Positions 49,987 to 59,341 of a DNA stretch of 64,000 bases are shown in pieces. The translations under genes were made by a program, and so were the position numbers. The notes under the pieces were generated by a model. That model did not search any database and was not told where the DNA came from. It saw nothing but the letters and a program-made list of their open reading frames with translations. The DNA lies in contig CAJYAN010000007.1 of NCBI GenBank assembly GCA_913064945.1, positions 124,001 through 188,000 on the forward strand, in the 5' to 3' direction. How positions within the stretch are numbered: position 1 is the first letter of the stretch; every line of letters begins with the position of its first letter. This DNA is from an uncultured Gammaproteobacteria bacterium. GTDB taxonomy: Bacteria; Pseudomonadota; Gammaproteobacteria; UBA6429; Thiohalophilaceae.

Positions 49987-51063
49987 ATGAATAAAACGAT
50001 CCCAACAACGACCAGTGAGTATCAACTGCAGCCAACGCGGCTGCAGGAGCAACTGGACGATGGCACAACACGCTGTCATTTATGCCTCTGGCGCTGCAAA
50101 TTAAAACATGGTCAGCGAGGTTTCTGTCAGGCACATGTCAATCGACACGGTACCTTGTACAACCTGTCCTACGGGATCCTCTCAGCCATTGACGTTGGCA
50201 GGATTGAAGACAAGCCTGTCAGACACTATCGTCCCGGTACCCAGGTTATGTCGGTTGGTAGCTATGGCTGTAACTTTCGTTGCCGCGGTTGCCATAATCT
50301 GGAAATCTCCTGGGGCGTCGATGCCCTGGACGAACTGGCGCGTGGCGAGTCAAAGGCTGCCTATGTCACTCCGCAGGCATTAATTGATGTGGCCCTGCGT
50401 CAGGGTGTCGAGGGAATTGCCTTCACCTATTCTGAACCGGCAGTATGGCTGGAATATGTCATCGATGTCTCAAAGCTTGCCAGGGAAAATAATCTCTATA
50501 CGGTATATGTCTCCAACAGTTTTGTGACCGATGAAGGGCTGGCGGAAATGGCACCGTGGGTGGATGTGCTGTGTTCCGATATTAAGAGTCTGGACGATGC
50601 CTTTTATAAAGACATCTGCCCGGTCAGTAATGTTGAGCAGGTGCTGGCGTCCATTGCCGAGGCACAACGCCTGGGAATGCACGTCGAAACGCGCACGAAT
50701 ATTATTCCAGGCAAAAATGATGACCCGCAAATGTTACGTGCCATGGCAGACTGGATTCGGCAGAATCTTGGTGCAGATAGCCCCTGGCATATTACGCGTT
50801 TTTTTCCTGCCTATCAGTTAAGTGATATCCCGATGACGCCGAGCGAGTCACTCTGGCAGGCGCATGACATGGCGATGCAGGCTGGCCTCAAGCATGTCTA
50901 TGTCTATGATGACAAGGGTTGTGACTGTGCGACGGAAAATCGACCCGTTGCCGATTTTCTCAATGGTAAAGTTGACGATATTCATCAGGTAAAGAAATGC
51001 GCCGCTTCGTGTTGTGGTGATGAGGGAATATTGCTGAAAAAATATGAAGCTGAGAGTCGATAA
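49987..51063 (+). CDS. AmmeMemoRadiSam-type radical SAM enzyme
   Basis: A 358-residue radical SAM protein. The [4Fe-4S] motif is Cys95-xxx-Cys99-xx-Cys102 (GCNFRCRGCHN). An extra N-terminal cysteine set (Cys30, Cys33, Cys37, Cys47) and the stretches LSYGILSAIDVGRIEDKPV and AFTYSEPAVWLEYV match the radical SAM subunit of AmmeMemoRadiSam systems. The usual partners (AMMECR1-like and Memo-like proteins) are not among its neighbours. The C-terminus has a cysteine-rich stretch (KKCAASCCGDEG). The reaction is unknown. Confidence 0.9.
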   Translation: MNKTIPTTTSEYQLQPTRLQEQLDDGTTRCHLCLWRCKLKHGQRGFCQAHVNRHGTLYNLSYGILSAIDVGRIEDKPVRHYRPGTQVMSVGSYGCNFRCRGCHNLEISWGVDALDELARGESKAAYVTPQALIDVALRQGVEGIAFTYSEPAVWLEYVIDVSKLARENNLYTVYVSNSFVTDEGLAEMAPWVDVLCSDIKSLDDAFYKDICPVSNVEQVLASIAEAQRLGMHVETRTNIIPGKNDDPQMLRAMADWIRQNLGADSPWHITRFFPAYQLSDIPMTPSESLWQAHDMAMQAGLKHVYVYDDKGCDCATENRPVADFLNGKVDDIHQVKKCAASCCGDEGILLKKYEAESR

Positions 51064-51129
51064 AGGAGCCTGCTTGTTGTTTTCCGTGCCGATGGTCTAC
51101 TATTACCTAAAGAAACGGAGGCCACAACA

Positions 51130-51474
51130 ATGCAGGACAAACCCCAAATTAAAGATGACCCTATGTACCAGCTTTTAAAAAACGGCAAAATTAAGGAATT
51201 TAATAAACGCACGGCGGCGGGGGAGACGAGTGACCTGAGGAATAGTGATCTCCGTGGTCTGGACCTGCGTGAGCTTAATGTCGAAGGTTTAAATCTGAGT
51301 GGCTCGTATTTTCATCAGGCAGATTTGCGTGGTCTGGATCTGCGCAAGACCAATCTTGAGGGGGCGAGCATCAACGGTGCACGTATTGCCGGTAGCTTCC
51401 TGCCGGTACAGTTGAGTGCTGAGGAAATCAACCTGTCACTACAACATGGCACACGCATGCGCTATAAAGTCTAG
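51130..51474 (+). CDS. pentapeptide-repeat protein, 114 aa
   Basis: A short cytoplasmic protein whose middle has pentapeptide repeats of the A(D/N)LxX form (LRNSDLRGLDLRELNVEGLN; HQADLRGLDLRKTNLEGA), predicting a small right-handed beta-helix. The N-terminus is polar and helical. Pentapeptide proteins have varied, mostly unknown roles; resistance to gyrase inhibitors is known only for some and is not implied here. GGAGG precedes the ATG. Confidence 0.85.
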   Translation: MQDKPQIKDDPMYQLLKNGKIKEFNKRTAAGETSDLRNSDLRGLDLRELNVEGLNLSGSYFHQADLRGLDLRKTNLEGASINGARIAGSFLPVQLSAEEINLSLQHGTRMRYKV

Positions 51475-51526
51475 TGCGATACTGATAACCAACGTCTCCT
51501 GCCTGCATGGATAAAATTCTCGCCTA

Positions 51527-52033
51527 ATGGCATTCAATCTTTCCAGATTCTTCAGAACGCAGTCTTGGATGTCGCCACGGCGGCGGCTGGAATGGTATCC
51601 GCCTTTCTGGCTCATGCGGGTCAAGGTGGTGGAGTTGAGTGAGGATGGACGGCGTATTTATTTACGATTACCCCTGACCATGCTGGCCCGCAATATGGGG
51701 AACAATATGTTTGGGGGTTATCAGGCATCGATAGCTGACCCGATTGCGGCGATAGCCTGCAACCGGATTTTTCCCGGCTATTCGGTTTTTACCCGGGCCA
51801 TGTCGATCGACTTTCTTTATCCTGGTAGTAGCGACCTTGAGCTGCGATTTGATATGCCACCGGAGGCGGAAGAAGCGATTGCCCGCGATTTGCGCGACAA
51901 AGATCGTAGTACTCACACTTTTACCTACGGTCTTTATCGACAGGATGGCGTCATGTGTACACAAATTGAAAACACGGTGGCGATTCGCCCGCTAGGCTAT
52001 AAGGCGGCGATTAAAAAGCGTCATATTCCGTAA
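51527..52033 (+). CDS. hot-dog-fold protein (DUF4442-like)
   Basis: A 168-residue soluble protein of the thioesterase-like DUF4442 group. Typical stretches are RIYLRLPLTMLARNMGNNMFGG and ASIADPIAAIACNRIFPGY, in which the Asp of ADP may take part in catalysis. The N-terminal basic, amphipathic stretch (FNLSRFFRTQSWMSPRRR) could touch membranes. Thioester hydrolysis is likely by fold but unproven. It stands between a pentapeptide gene and the lpxA-like gene on the same strand. Confidence 0.8.
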   Translation: MAFNLSRFFRTQSWMSPRRRLEWYPPFWLMRVKVVELSEDGRRIYLRLPLTMLARNMGNNMFGGYQASIADPIAAIACNRIFPGYSVFTRAMSIDFLYPGSSDLELRFDMPPEAEEAIARDLRDKDRSTHTFTYGLYRQDGVMCTQIENTVAIRPLGYKAAIKKRHIP

Positions 52034-52082
52034 GACTTCCAGAAAGCGTATGATGGTATCCTGATTTTCCGGGAGGCTCTGA

Positions 52083-52856
52083 GTGGGCAATCAAATTCAT
52101 AAACTCGCCTGCGTTTCCGCGGCAGCCGAACTGGGTTCAGGCAACGTCATTGGCCCTTTTGCCGTGGTCGAGGCAGGGGTGACCCTTGGCGATCATAACC
52201 AGGTCGCTGCCCATGCGGTGCTCAAAACCAATACCCGACTGGGTGACAATAATCAGGTGTTTGAACAGGCGGTGCTGGGTGGTCTGCCACAGGACCTGGG
52301 TTTCGATAATGCCCCGACCTTTGTGCACATTGGTTCACATAATGTCTTCCGTGAAGCGGTGACCATTCATCGCGCCACCAAAGCCGGGCAGGCGACGATG
52401 ATTGGCGACCACTGTTATATGATGGCCTACACCCACTTTGCCCATGACTGTGTTGTGGGTAACCACGTCATTCTCGCCAATGTGGCCAATGTCGGCGGTC
52501 ATGTACATGTGGGGGATCGGGCCTTTCTTGCGGGTGGTGTGGTGGTGCATCAGTTTTGTCATATCGGCCGTAATGCCATGATCGGTGGTAATGCCAAGAT
52601 TACTCAGGATGTCCTGCCCTACATGCTGGTGGATGGTAATCCGGCGAGGGTTCGTGGCCTGAATCTGGTCGGGTTGAAACGCGCCGGTTTTGGCCGTGAG
52701 GACCTGCGGGAACTAAAAATGGCCTATCGGCAGCTATTTCATCCGGCTGGCTCGCTCGAATCACAAATCGAGGCCCTGGCGACCCGGGCGAATCCTCATG
52801 TACAGCATTTATTGCACAGTATTCAAAGCTCGACGCGCGGATTTCACCGGCATTGA
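52083..52856 (+). CDS. lpxA: acyl-ACP--UDP-N-acetylglucosamine O-acyltransferase (LpxA-type)
   Basis: First enzyme of lipid A synthesis by sequence: 257 residues with hexapeptide repeats forming a left-handed beta-helix (GPFAVVEAGVTLGDHNQVA; VGNHVILANVANVGGHVHVG). Catalytic His121 lies in THFAHDCVVG, and the C-terminal helical part and LNLVGLKRAGF are normal for LpxA. The gene is outside the usual lpxD-fabZ-lpxA-lpxB cluster, so it may be a second copy. Start is GTG 52083 with GGGAGG upstream. It is followed by fabA after a 157-base gap. Confidence 0.86.
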   Translation: MGNQIHKLACVSAAAELGSGNVIGPFAVVEAGVTLGDHNQVAAHAVLKTNTRLGDNNQVFEQAVLGGLPQDLGFDNAPTFVHIGSHNVFREAVTIHRATKAGQATMIGDHCYMMAYTHFAHDCVVGNHVILANVANVGGHVHVGDRAFLAGGVVVHQFCHIGRNAMIGGNAKITQDVLPYMLVDGNPARVRGLNLVGLKRAGFGREDLRELKMAYRQLFHPAGSLESQIEALATRANPHVQHLLHSIQSSTRGFHRH

Positions 52857-53013
52857 AGCGTCACATTACCGTCAAAGGCATACACAATATTTGTTTAAGG
52901 TCATTTTCATGGTGACGGATGCTTTATTGCCATGTATCGACGAGGTAGAATAGGCCCCTCATATGCCAAAACCGGCAAATTCTAATTTAGTATCAAAACG
53001 TTAAGGTCCCGCC

Positions 53014-53559
53014 ATGACACAGTCAAATAACGCAGAGCTCAAAAAGAGTTCCAGCTTTTCCAGAGAAGAACTCCTTGAGTGCGGTCATGGCCGCCTGTTT
53101 GGGCCCGGTAATGCACAACTGCCATTGCCCCCGATGCTGATGTTTGACCGCATCGTACATATCAGTGAAGAAGGTGGAAAATATGGCAAGGGGCAGGTGA
53201 TCGCCGAGCTGGATATCACCCCCGACCTGTGGTTTTTTGCCTGTCACTTTGAAGGTGACCCGGTTATGCCCGGTTGCCTGGGACTGGATGCCTTATGGCA
53301 GTTGATTGGTTTTTACCTTGGCTGGATGGGTGGCCCGGGACGTGGTCGTGCCCTGGCCGCTGGGGAAGTAAAATTTGTCGGTCAGGTGGTACCAACCAAT
53401 AAAAAGCTCACTTATACCATCGATCTGAAACGCGTCATTATGCGTAAATTATTTATGGGCATTGCCGATGCCAAGGTCACGGTCGACGGTAGTGATATCT
53501 ATTTTGCTGATGACCTGCGGGTAGGTCTGTTTACTTCTACTGACGAATTTTCTAAATAA
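53014..53559 (+). CDS. fabA: 3-hydroxydecanoyl-ACP dehydratase/isomerase
   Basis: FabA dehydrates 3-hydroxyacyl-ACP and isomerises trans-2 to cis-3-decenoyl-ACP, the step that starts unsaturated fatty acid synthesis. The 181-residue protein has catalytic His78 ([14 protein letters not shown]) and Asp92 ([10 protein letters not shown]). Length is about ten residues over E. coli FabA, owing to the N-terminal tail. It forms an operon with fabB 12 bases later. The 157 bases upstream show no FabR or FadR site that I could recognise. Confidence 0.97.
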   Translation: MTQSNNAELKKSSSFSREELLECGHGRLFGPGNAQLPLPPMLMFDRIVHISEEGGKYGKGQVIAELDITPDLWFFACHFEGDPVMPGCLGLDALWQLIGFYLGWMGGPGRGRALAAGEVKFVGQVVPTNKKLTYTIDLKRVIMRKLFMGIADAKVTVDGSDIYFADDLRVGLFTSTDEFSK

Positions 53560-53571
53560 AAGGGTGTTCAC

Positions 53572-54789
53572 GTGCGTCGAGTTGTTGTAACAGGTTTGGG
53601 GATTGTTTCCAGTATTGGAAATAACCGTGATGAAGTCGTCGCCTCCTTAAGAGAGGCACGTTCGGGTATTGAATTTTCAGAAGAGTATGCGGAACTGGGT
53701 TTCCGCTCGCGTGTACATGGTCCGATTCGTCTCGACGTGAACGAGATGATCGACCGCAAGCTCAAACGCTTCATGGGCGATGGCGCGGCATTTAATTATC
53801 TTGCCATGCAACAGGCCATTGCCGATGCTGGTCTGGAGGACAGTGATGTCTCCAATGTGCGTAGTGGTCTGGTGGTCGGCTCGGGTGGACCATCGACGGC
53901 CAATATTGTGCAGGCGGCTGATATTCTTCGAGCCAAGGGTGTGAAGCGTGTTGGTCCCTATATGGTCACGCGTACCATGTCGAGCACTACCTCAGCCTGC
54001 CTTGCAACACCGTTCAAGATCAAGGGTGTCAATTATTCGATTACCTCAGCCTGTTCCACCAGTGCTCACTGTGTTGGGCATGGTGCCGAGCTGATCCAGA
54101 TGGGTAAACAGGACATTGTCTTCGCCGGTGGTGGTGAAGAGGTGCACTGGACCTTATCGGTCTTGTTCGATGCAATGGGGGCCATGTCTTCCAAGTACAA
54201 CGAAGCGCCGACCACCGCGTCGCGTGCCTTTGATGTGAATCGTGATGGTTTTGTTATCTCCGGTGGCGGTGGTCTGCTGGTCCTCGAAGAACTGGAACAC
54301 GCCAAGGCCCGCGGTGCCAGGATTTATGCCGAACTGGTTGGCTATGGTGCCACCTCGGATGGCTTTGATATGGTGCAGCCCTCCGGTGAAGGTGCCGTGC
54401 GCTGTATGCAGCAGGCACTGGCAACCACTGACGGTGCGAAGATTGATTATATTAATGCCCATGGCACCAGTACGCCCGTCGGTGACATTCGTGAACTGGA
54501 AGCCATGAAGGCCGTCTTCGGTGACGAGCTGCCGTATATCTCTTCTACCAAGTCACTCACCGGCCATGCCCTGGGTGCTGCCGGCGTTAACGAGGCCATC
54601 TATTCACTACTGATGATGCAGGAAGGTTTCCTCGGTGAGTCGGTCAATATTTTTGACCTGGACCCGGGCGCAGAAGGTTACCCCATTGTGCGCGAGCGCA
54701 TGGATAACGTTGAGTTGAACTGCGTCATGTCCAATAGTTTTGGTTTTGGTGGTACCAACTCGACGCTGGTTTTCAAACGCTATCGTTAA
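53572..54789 (+). CDS. fabB: 3-oxoacyl-ACP synthase I
   Basis: FabB elongates cis-unsaturated acyl-ACP with malonyl-ACP. The 405-residue protein carries the Cys-His-His triad: Cys161 ([11 protein letters not shown]), His near 296 ([11 protein letters not shown]) and His near 331 ([12 protein letters not shown]). GNRPG-type end features ([14 protein letters not shown]) are present. It starts with GTG. Pairing with fabA is the classic gammaproteobacterial arrangement. Confidence 0.97.
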   Translation: MRRVVVTGLGIVSSIGNNRDEVVASLREARSGIEFSEEYAELGFRSRVHGPIRLDVNEMIDRKLKRFMGDGAAFNYLAMQQAIADAGLEDSDVSNVRSGLVVGSGGPSTANIVQAADILRAKGVKRVGPYMVTRTMSSTTSACLATPFKIKGVNYSITSACSTSAHCVGHGAELIQMGKQDIVFAGGGEEVHWTLSVLFDAMGAMSSKYNEAPTTASRAFDVNRDGFVISGGGGLLVLEELEHAKARGARIYAELVGYGATSDGFDMVQPSGEGAVRCMQQALATTDGAKIDYINAHGTSTPVGDIRELEAMKAVFGDELPYISSTKSLTGHALGAAGVNEAIYSLLMMQEGFLGESVNIFDLDPGAEGYPIVRERMDNVELNCVMSNSFGFGGTNSTLVFKRYR

Positions 54790-54869
54790 TTTTAGTCTGG
54801 CGTCAGGGATGACGTGGCAATAAATATTTTTCTGCCTCGCCAAACGTGCCTCACCATGGAGGGACCGTC

Positions 54870-55994
54870 GTGAATTCTCTACGCCGCAAGCCTTGTTTGC
54901 CGCAGGTGTTCCTGGTCGTCGTTACCAGTCTCTGGCTATATTCTGTCGCGGCAAAAACAGCGCTGCCCCTGCACCTGCTTAAACTCCCTGCCGGTTTTTC
55001 CATCTCACTGTTTGCCTCGAATGTAGTCGATGCCCGTTCATTAACACTAAGTCCGGCAGGCACCGTGTTTGTCGCCAGCCGCTCGGCAGGGCACATCTAT
55101 GCCTTGCAGGACAACAATCATGACGGCGTTGCCGAACGGCGCTATGTCATTGACAGCCATCTGGACATGCCAAATGGCATTGCCTTTCATCATGGTGATC
55201 TTTATGTTGCCGAACGGTCGAGAATCATTCGCTATGCCAATATTGAGGCGCACTTACAGCAGCCACCCAGGCCGCAGGTGATCTATGACAAATTACCCAC
55301 GGAGGGCCATCATGGTTGGCGCTATCTGGCCATTGGGCCGGACGAAAAGCTTTATGTTTCTGTCGGCGCGCCCTGTAATGTCTGCGATGAGGCAGGCTAT
55401 GGCGAAATTCAACGCCTTCGTCTTGATGGCAGGAATATGGAGACATACGCACGAGGGATTCGCAATAGCGTGGGCTTCACCTGGCAGCCGCTAACCCAGC
55501 AACTTTGGTTTACCGATAACGGGCGGGATAATCTCGGTGACGATCAACCGGCGGATGAGTTAAATGTCGTAACACAGGCGGGGCAGCATTTTGGTTTTCC
55601 CTATTGTCACGCGGGTGACCTGCTCGATCCGGACTACGGTCGCGGTAAAACCTGTCGTGATTACGTAGCACCAGTGCAAAAACTCGGTGCACATGTTGCC
55701 TCTCTGGGATTGCGTTTTTATACAGGCAAACAGTTTCCAAAACAGTATCGGCAGAATATTATTATCGCCGAGCATGGCTCATGGAATCGCTCGCGTAAAA
55801 CAGGTTATCGACTGGCGCTGGTCACAATCGCGCAGCAAAAGGCCACCGCCTATACGACCTTTGTCAGTGGCTGGTTGCAGGGTCAACAGGCCTGGGGTCG
55901 CCCCGTAGATGTACAGGTCGATCATGCCGGTGCCTTGCTGGTATCCGACGACCTGGCGGGTGTTATTTATCGTATTGTTTACAGGCAGCCCTGA
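54870..55994 (+). CDS. exported PQQ-type sugar dehydrogenase-like protein
   Basis: A 374-residue periplasmic protein with signal peptide (VFLVVVTSLWLYSVAA) and a six-bladed propeller as in soluble quinoprotein glucose/sorbosone dehydrogenases (LPAGFSISLFASNVVDARSL; HHGWRYLAIGPDEKLYVSVG; GIRNSVGFTWQPLTQQLWFT; IAEHGSWNRSRKTGYR). PQQ use and substrate are inferred from fold. A cysteine pair, CNVC, may bind metal or form a disulfide. Start at GTG 54870 with GGAGGG six bases upstream; the longer frame from 54846 is unlikely. The next gene starts one base after its stop. Confidence 0.85.
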   Translation: MNSLRRKPCLPQVFLVVVTSLWLYSVAAKTALPLHLLKLPAGFSISLFASNVVDARSLTLSPAGTVFVASRSAGHIYALQDNNHDGVAERRYVIDSHLDMPNGIAFHHGDLYVAERSRIIRYANIEAHLQQPPRPQVIYDKLPTEGHHGWRYLAIGPDEKLYVSVGAPCNVCDEAGYGEIQRLRLDGRNMETYARGIRNSVGFTWQPLTQQLWFTDNGRDNLGDDQPADELNVVTQAGQHFGFPYCHAGDLLDPDYGRGKTCRDYVAPVQKLGAHVASLGLRFYTGKQFPKQYRQNIIIAEHGSWNRSRKTGYRLALVTIAQQKATAYTTFVSGWLQGQQAWGRPVDVQVDHAGALLVSDDLAGVIYRIVYRQP

Positions 55995-55995
55995 A

Positions 55996-56520
55996 ATGAG
56001 ACTACAGAAAATTCGTGACTGGAAAAACCGACTTGGCCCATGGCAGCGTCGCCTGCTCTTTGTACTGCTTCTGGCGGTTGTCTATTTTGCGGCACAACTT
56101 TATACACAGCGTCACCTGGTTACCGGGACTGTACCTGTCTTTAGCGCCGTCACACTCAATGGACAGATTATTGATCAGAATAGCTGGCAGGATAAGCCGG
56201 TACTACTTCATTTTTGGGCTACCTGGTGTCCTATCTGCAAACTCGAACAGGGGACAATCAATTCACTGGCAAAGGAATATCGTGTCATCACGGTCGCCAT
56301 GAATTCCGGTGGCCCGGCTTCTGTGGCGCAATATCTACACAAGAACGACCTGACGTTTCCGGTGATTGTCGACCCGGATGGCGATCTGGCGAGATTGTTT
56401 GGTGTCAGTGGGGTGCCCACGGGCTTTGTCATCGATACGGCAGGACAGGTACGCTTTAAAGAAATTGGCCTGACCAGTGGCTGGGGCTGGCGTGTGCGGC
56501 TATGGCTGGCGGGCCTGTAA
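55996..56520 (+). CDS. TlpA/ScsD-like membrane-anchored thioredoxin
   Basis: A 174-residue protein with an N-terminal anchor (RLLFVLLLAVVYFAAQLY) and a periplasmic thioredoxin domain with WCPIC (FWATWCPICKLEQG), as in ScsD-type disulfide oxidoreductases. Its start sits directly after the propeller gene's stop, so the two are cotranscribed and may act together. Its stop lies two bases from the stop of the convergent response-regulator gene. Confidence 0.9.
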   Translation: MRLQKIRDWKNRLGPWQRRLLFVLLLAVVYFAAQLYTQRHLVTGTVPVFSAVTLNGQIIDQNSWQDKPVLLHFWATWCPICKLEQGTINSLAKEYRVITVAMNSGGPASVAQYLHKNDLTFPVIVDPDGDLARLFGVSGVPTGFVIDTAGQVRFKEIGLTSGWGWRVRLWLAGL

Positions 56521-56522
56521 AA

Positions 56523-57617
56523 TTACGGCTTTTTCGTTAGTAAATCCAGTAAGGGGTGTAGTTTCTTTAAGATGCTTTCACGATAAGGTTCAATACGATC
56601 GGTTTCACCTCGATTTAGCTGTTCGAGAATGGCATCAATGGAAATCGCCTCGGTACCCTCCAGATCAAAATCGGGTGTGCGGGATGAGAGCTGATTGATT
56701 TTCCCACCACCGGCATCGATGCTTTGTTGCATGACTTTTTCAGTCTCTTCGACCAGCGCCTCAATTTCAGTAGCCTGATCGACCTGTGGTTCGAGCAGAC
56801 CAATACTCACGGAAAGGGAGAATGCCTTGCCACCAATCTGCAGGGCCTCGCCCATAATATGCTGACGGATACGCTCAGCAATCTCATATACTTCTTTGAG
56901 CGGTGTTGCCTGAAACATCATGGCAAACTTGGATAAGCCAACACGTGCCGCCATGTCTTCATTGCGGACATAGTTTTTCAGGGTCTGGCCAATGGCCTTA
57001 ATGATCTGATCGGCAATCTCTTTGCCGTTTTTGATAAAGATTTTATTAAAGTGATCAATGTCGAGTCGTAGAATGACACATTGGCCAGAATGACGTTTTA
57101 TATAAGCCAGTTTTTCACTCGCGGACTTGCAAAAGTAACGTTGCCCGCCGAGTTCAGTCAGTTCATCAATCGCAGATTGTTTTTCCAGTTTTTCTGTGAC
57201 CAGCGTCAACTGACGTGAGGCCTCTTCATAGCGGACGTGAGCCTGGGCACGTGCCTTTAGCTGTACCGACTCGAAGGGCTTGCTGATAAAATCTGTGGCA
57301 CCCTTTTCCAGGGCCTCGGCCTTGGCATCATCATCGTCCTCTTTGCCAGTGATAATAATGACAGGCATATTCTGTAAGCGATAATCTTCCGCTTGTCGAA
57401 TGCGTTGCAGCAGGCCATAGCCATCCAGGTAAGGCATGCTGAGATCGGTAAAGACCACCTGGATGGTGTCATCATTCATTAAAAACGTCCACGCATCTTC
57501 ACCGTGTTCGGCTTCGATAACATCATAGTCCTGGCTAAGAATCTTGGTAATGGCGCGTCGCATGACACGTGAATCGTCGACCGCGAGGATGCGGGGTTTG
57601 TTAGGGGTGTCGGTCAC
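56523..57617 (-). CDS. response regulator with degenerate GGDEF domain
   Basis: A 364-residue REC-GGDEF protein. The receiver domain has Asp14/Asp15, phosphoacceptor Asp58 (FTDLSMPYLDG) and Lys113 (SKPF). The GGDEF domain keeps the metal-binding-like LDIDHFN motif, but the signature GGDEF is replaced by GLSKF (227-231), so cyclase activity is doubtful. The inhibitory I-site RNED (218-221) is intact at the right distance, as in proteins that bind c-di-GMP instead of making it. Start is GTG 57617. Confidence 0.88.
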   Translation of the reverse strand: MTDTPNKPRILAVDDSRVMRRAITKILSQDYDVIEAEHGEDAWTFLMNDDTIQVVFTDLSMPYLDGYGLLQRIRQAEDYRLQNMPVIIITGKEDDDDAKAEALEKGATDFISKPFESVQLKARAQAHVRYEEASRQLTLVTEKLEKQSAIDELTELGGQRYFCKSASEKLAYIKRHSGQCVILRLDIDHFNKIFIKNGKEIADQIIKAIGQTLKNYVRNEDMAARVGLSKFAMMFQATPLKEVYEIAERIRQHIMGEALQIGGKAFSLSVSIGLLEPQVDQATEIEALVEETEKVMQQSIDAGGGKINQLSSRTPDFDLEGTEAISIDAILEQLNRGETDRIEPYRESILKKLHPLLDLLTKKP

Positions 57618-57783
57618 AAACTATTTCCACCTGTTATTTGTGGTTGTATTTTTTTATTCCTCCAGTATAGCCACTTTACTTCTGATTTTCTTCCCATTGT
57701 GTGTTGTAAAAATATTGAATAATGCAAAACTATGGCTTAATAGAGTGTGCTATGTTTATTCGTCGATGTGACTGAGGAGTTTT

Positions 57784-58305
57784 ATGATGTCGAGACAGCT
57801 TATGATTGCCCTGATGTTACTGATTAGCGCAACACACAATGTCTTTGCACAGGGTGATACCGCCAACCATCGTCGTCTCGCCGCACATCCTGCGACCCCG
57901 GCGATAATGCTGGCCAAACTGGCCAGAGATCCTGACTGGAAGGTGCGTGAAATACTGGCGCATAATCGAAGGTTGAGTCATACCGTTTTAGACCAGCTGG
58001 CGGATGATACCCGGGAGGAGGTTCGTATCGCCGTTGCCACGAATCTGACGACGGGGGAAAAAACCTTTGAAAAATTAGCGCGAGATAAGGTGACGGCTGT
58101 ACGCAGTGTGGTCGCGCGATTTGAGTATGTACCGCAAAGTGCGCTGCGGATCCTGGCGCAGGATCGTGATGTGAATATTCGCCTCGCGGTGACGCGTAAC
58201 CTCAATACGGATCCCGAGACCTTACGTGTCCTGCAGCACAACCCTGATCCTGACGTGGTGGTGGCGGCTGAGCAGGCGTTACAACAGCGACAGGATGCCC
58301 ACTGA
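57784..58305 (+). CDS. exported HEAT-like repeat protein, 173 aa
   Basis: A 173-residue protein with signal peptide (LMIALMLLISATHNVFAQ) and tandem helical repeats of about 24 residues (HPATPAIMLAKLARDPDWKV; NRRLSHTVLDQLADDTREEV; FEYVPQSALRILAQDRDVNI), as in leucine-rich-variant/HEAT-like proteins. Likely a periplasmic protein-binding scaffold; target unknown. GAGGAG lies just before the ATG. It is the first gene on the plus strand after the response regulator and divergent from it. Confidence 0.82.
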   Translation: MMSRQLMIALMLLISATHNVFAQGDTANHRRLAAHPATPAIMLAKLARDPDWKVREILAHNRRLSHTVLDQLADDTREEVRIAVATNLTTGEKTFEKLARDKVTAVRSVVARFEYVPQSALRILAQDRDVNIRLAVTRNLNTDPETLRVLQHNPDPDVVVAAEQALQQRQDAH

Positions 58306-58391
58306 GACAAAAAAGCAGGTATTCGCGGACTAAAGCTTTCCGCCGAGCTGTCGCTATAAATTGGAATATCGCAATCAACCACGAGGTTATT

Positions 58392-59291
58392 ATGACCACA
58401 CCCGCGACACCTCTGGAAAAGGGAAAACGTGTCACCACACCTCAGGAACTGGTCTCTGGTGTCATTCGCCTCGTTTCGCTCCCCGAAGTCTGCATCCGGG
58501 TCAACGAAATGCTTGAAGACCCGAATATTACCGCGGCCGATTTAGGTAAGGTTATCTCCCAGGACACAGGTCTGACGGCGCGGCTGCTGAAAATAGTGAA
58601 TAGTTCTTTCTACGGTTTCCCTTCGCGTATCGAGACCGTCACCCGCGCCGTCACCGTGATTGGTCTGCGCGAATTGCGCGGCCTGGTGCTGGCGGCATCA
58701 GCGGTCGAGGCCTTCTCGAAAATCCCCAATGATGTGCTGAACATGGTTAATTTTTGGCGTCATAGTGTCTATTGTGGCGTGGTCGCGCAACAGCTGGCAG
58801 AACGCAGTCGGGTGTTACACAGTGAACGCCTGTTTGTTGCTGGTTTGCTACACGATATTGGCAAGCTCATCATGAGCCACAAAATGCCGGACACCGTGAA
58901 GCAGATTATTACGCTCAAAGAGAACGACGCACGGCCTGATCATGAAATCGAGACCGAGATACTGGGTTTTAGCCATGCCGATGTCGGTGGTGAACTGATG
59001 CGTTTCTGGCAAATGCCGGAGTCGCTCTATAATACTGTCCGTTACCACCATAATCCGGAGCAGGCCGAATCGGCGCAACTGGAGGCCTGTCTGGTACATA
59101 TCGCCAATGCCATGACCCTGCTGGCAGAGTCCAACCCGGAAGAAGGTGACATCAATAGCGCGGTGGATGCGTATGCCTGGAAAATCAGTGGTCTGGATGA
59201 GTCCGTTATGGAGTCTGTCTTTGAAGATGCCGCCGGTATGTTCTCCGATGCCCTGGAGGCCATTATTCCCCGCTCCTATCACCCGTATTAA
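58392..59291 (+). CDS. HDOD-domain signalling protein
   Basis: A 299-residue cytoplasmic protein whose HDOD domain spans about 20-230 (LPEVCIRVNEMLEDPNITAA; GLTARLLKIVNSSFYGFPS; LFVAGLLHDIGKLIMSH). Unlike many HDOD proteins it keeps an HD pair (LLHDIGK), so hydrolase activity cannot be excluded. HDOD proteins often act in c-di-GMP or regulatory pathways; the neighbouring degenerate-GGDEF gene fits that. GAGG lies ahead of the ATG. Confidence 0.88.
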   Translation: MTTPATPLEKGKRVTTPQELVSGVIRLVSLPEVCIRVNEMLEDPNITAADLGKVISQDTGLTARLLKIVNSSFYGFPSRIETVTRAVTVIGLRELRGLVLAASAVEAFSKIPNDVLNMVNFWRHSVYCGVVAQQLAERSRVLHSERLFVAGLLHDIGKLIMSHKMPDTVKQIITLKENDARPDHEIETEILGFSHADVGGELMRFWQMPESLYNTVRYHHNPEQAESAQLEACLVHIANAMTLLAESNPEEGDINSAVDAYAWKISGLDESVMESVFEDAAGMFSDALEAIIPRSYHPY

Positions 59292-59341
59292 TACCCCGAT
59301 TTTGCTATCCTTGACCTGTCGTTAAAGGGCAGGGGAATCGC

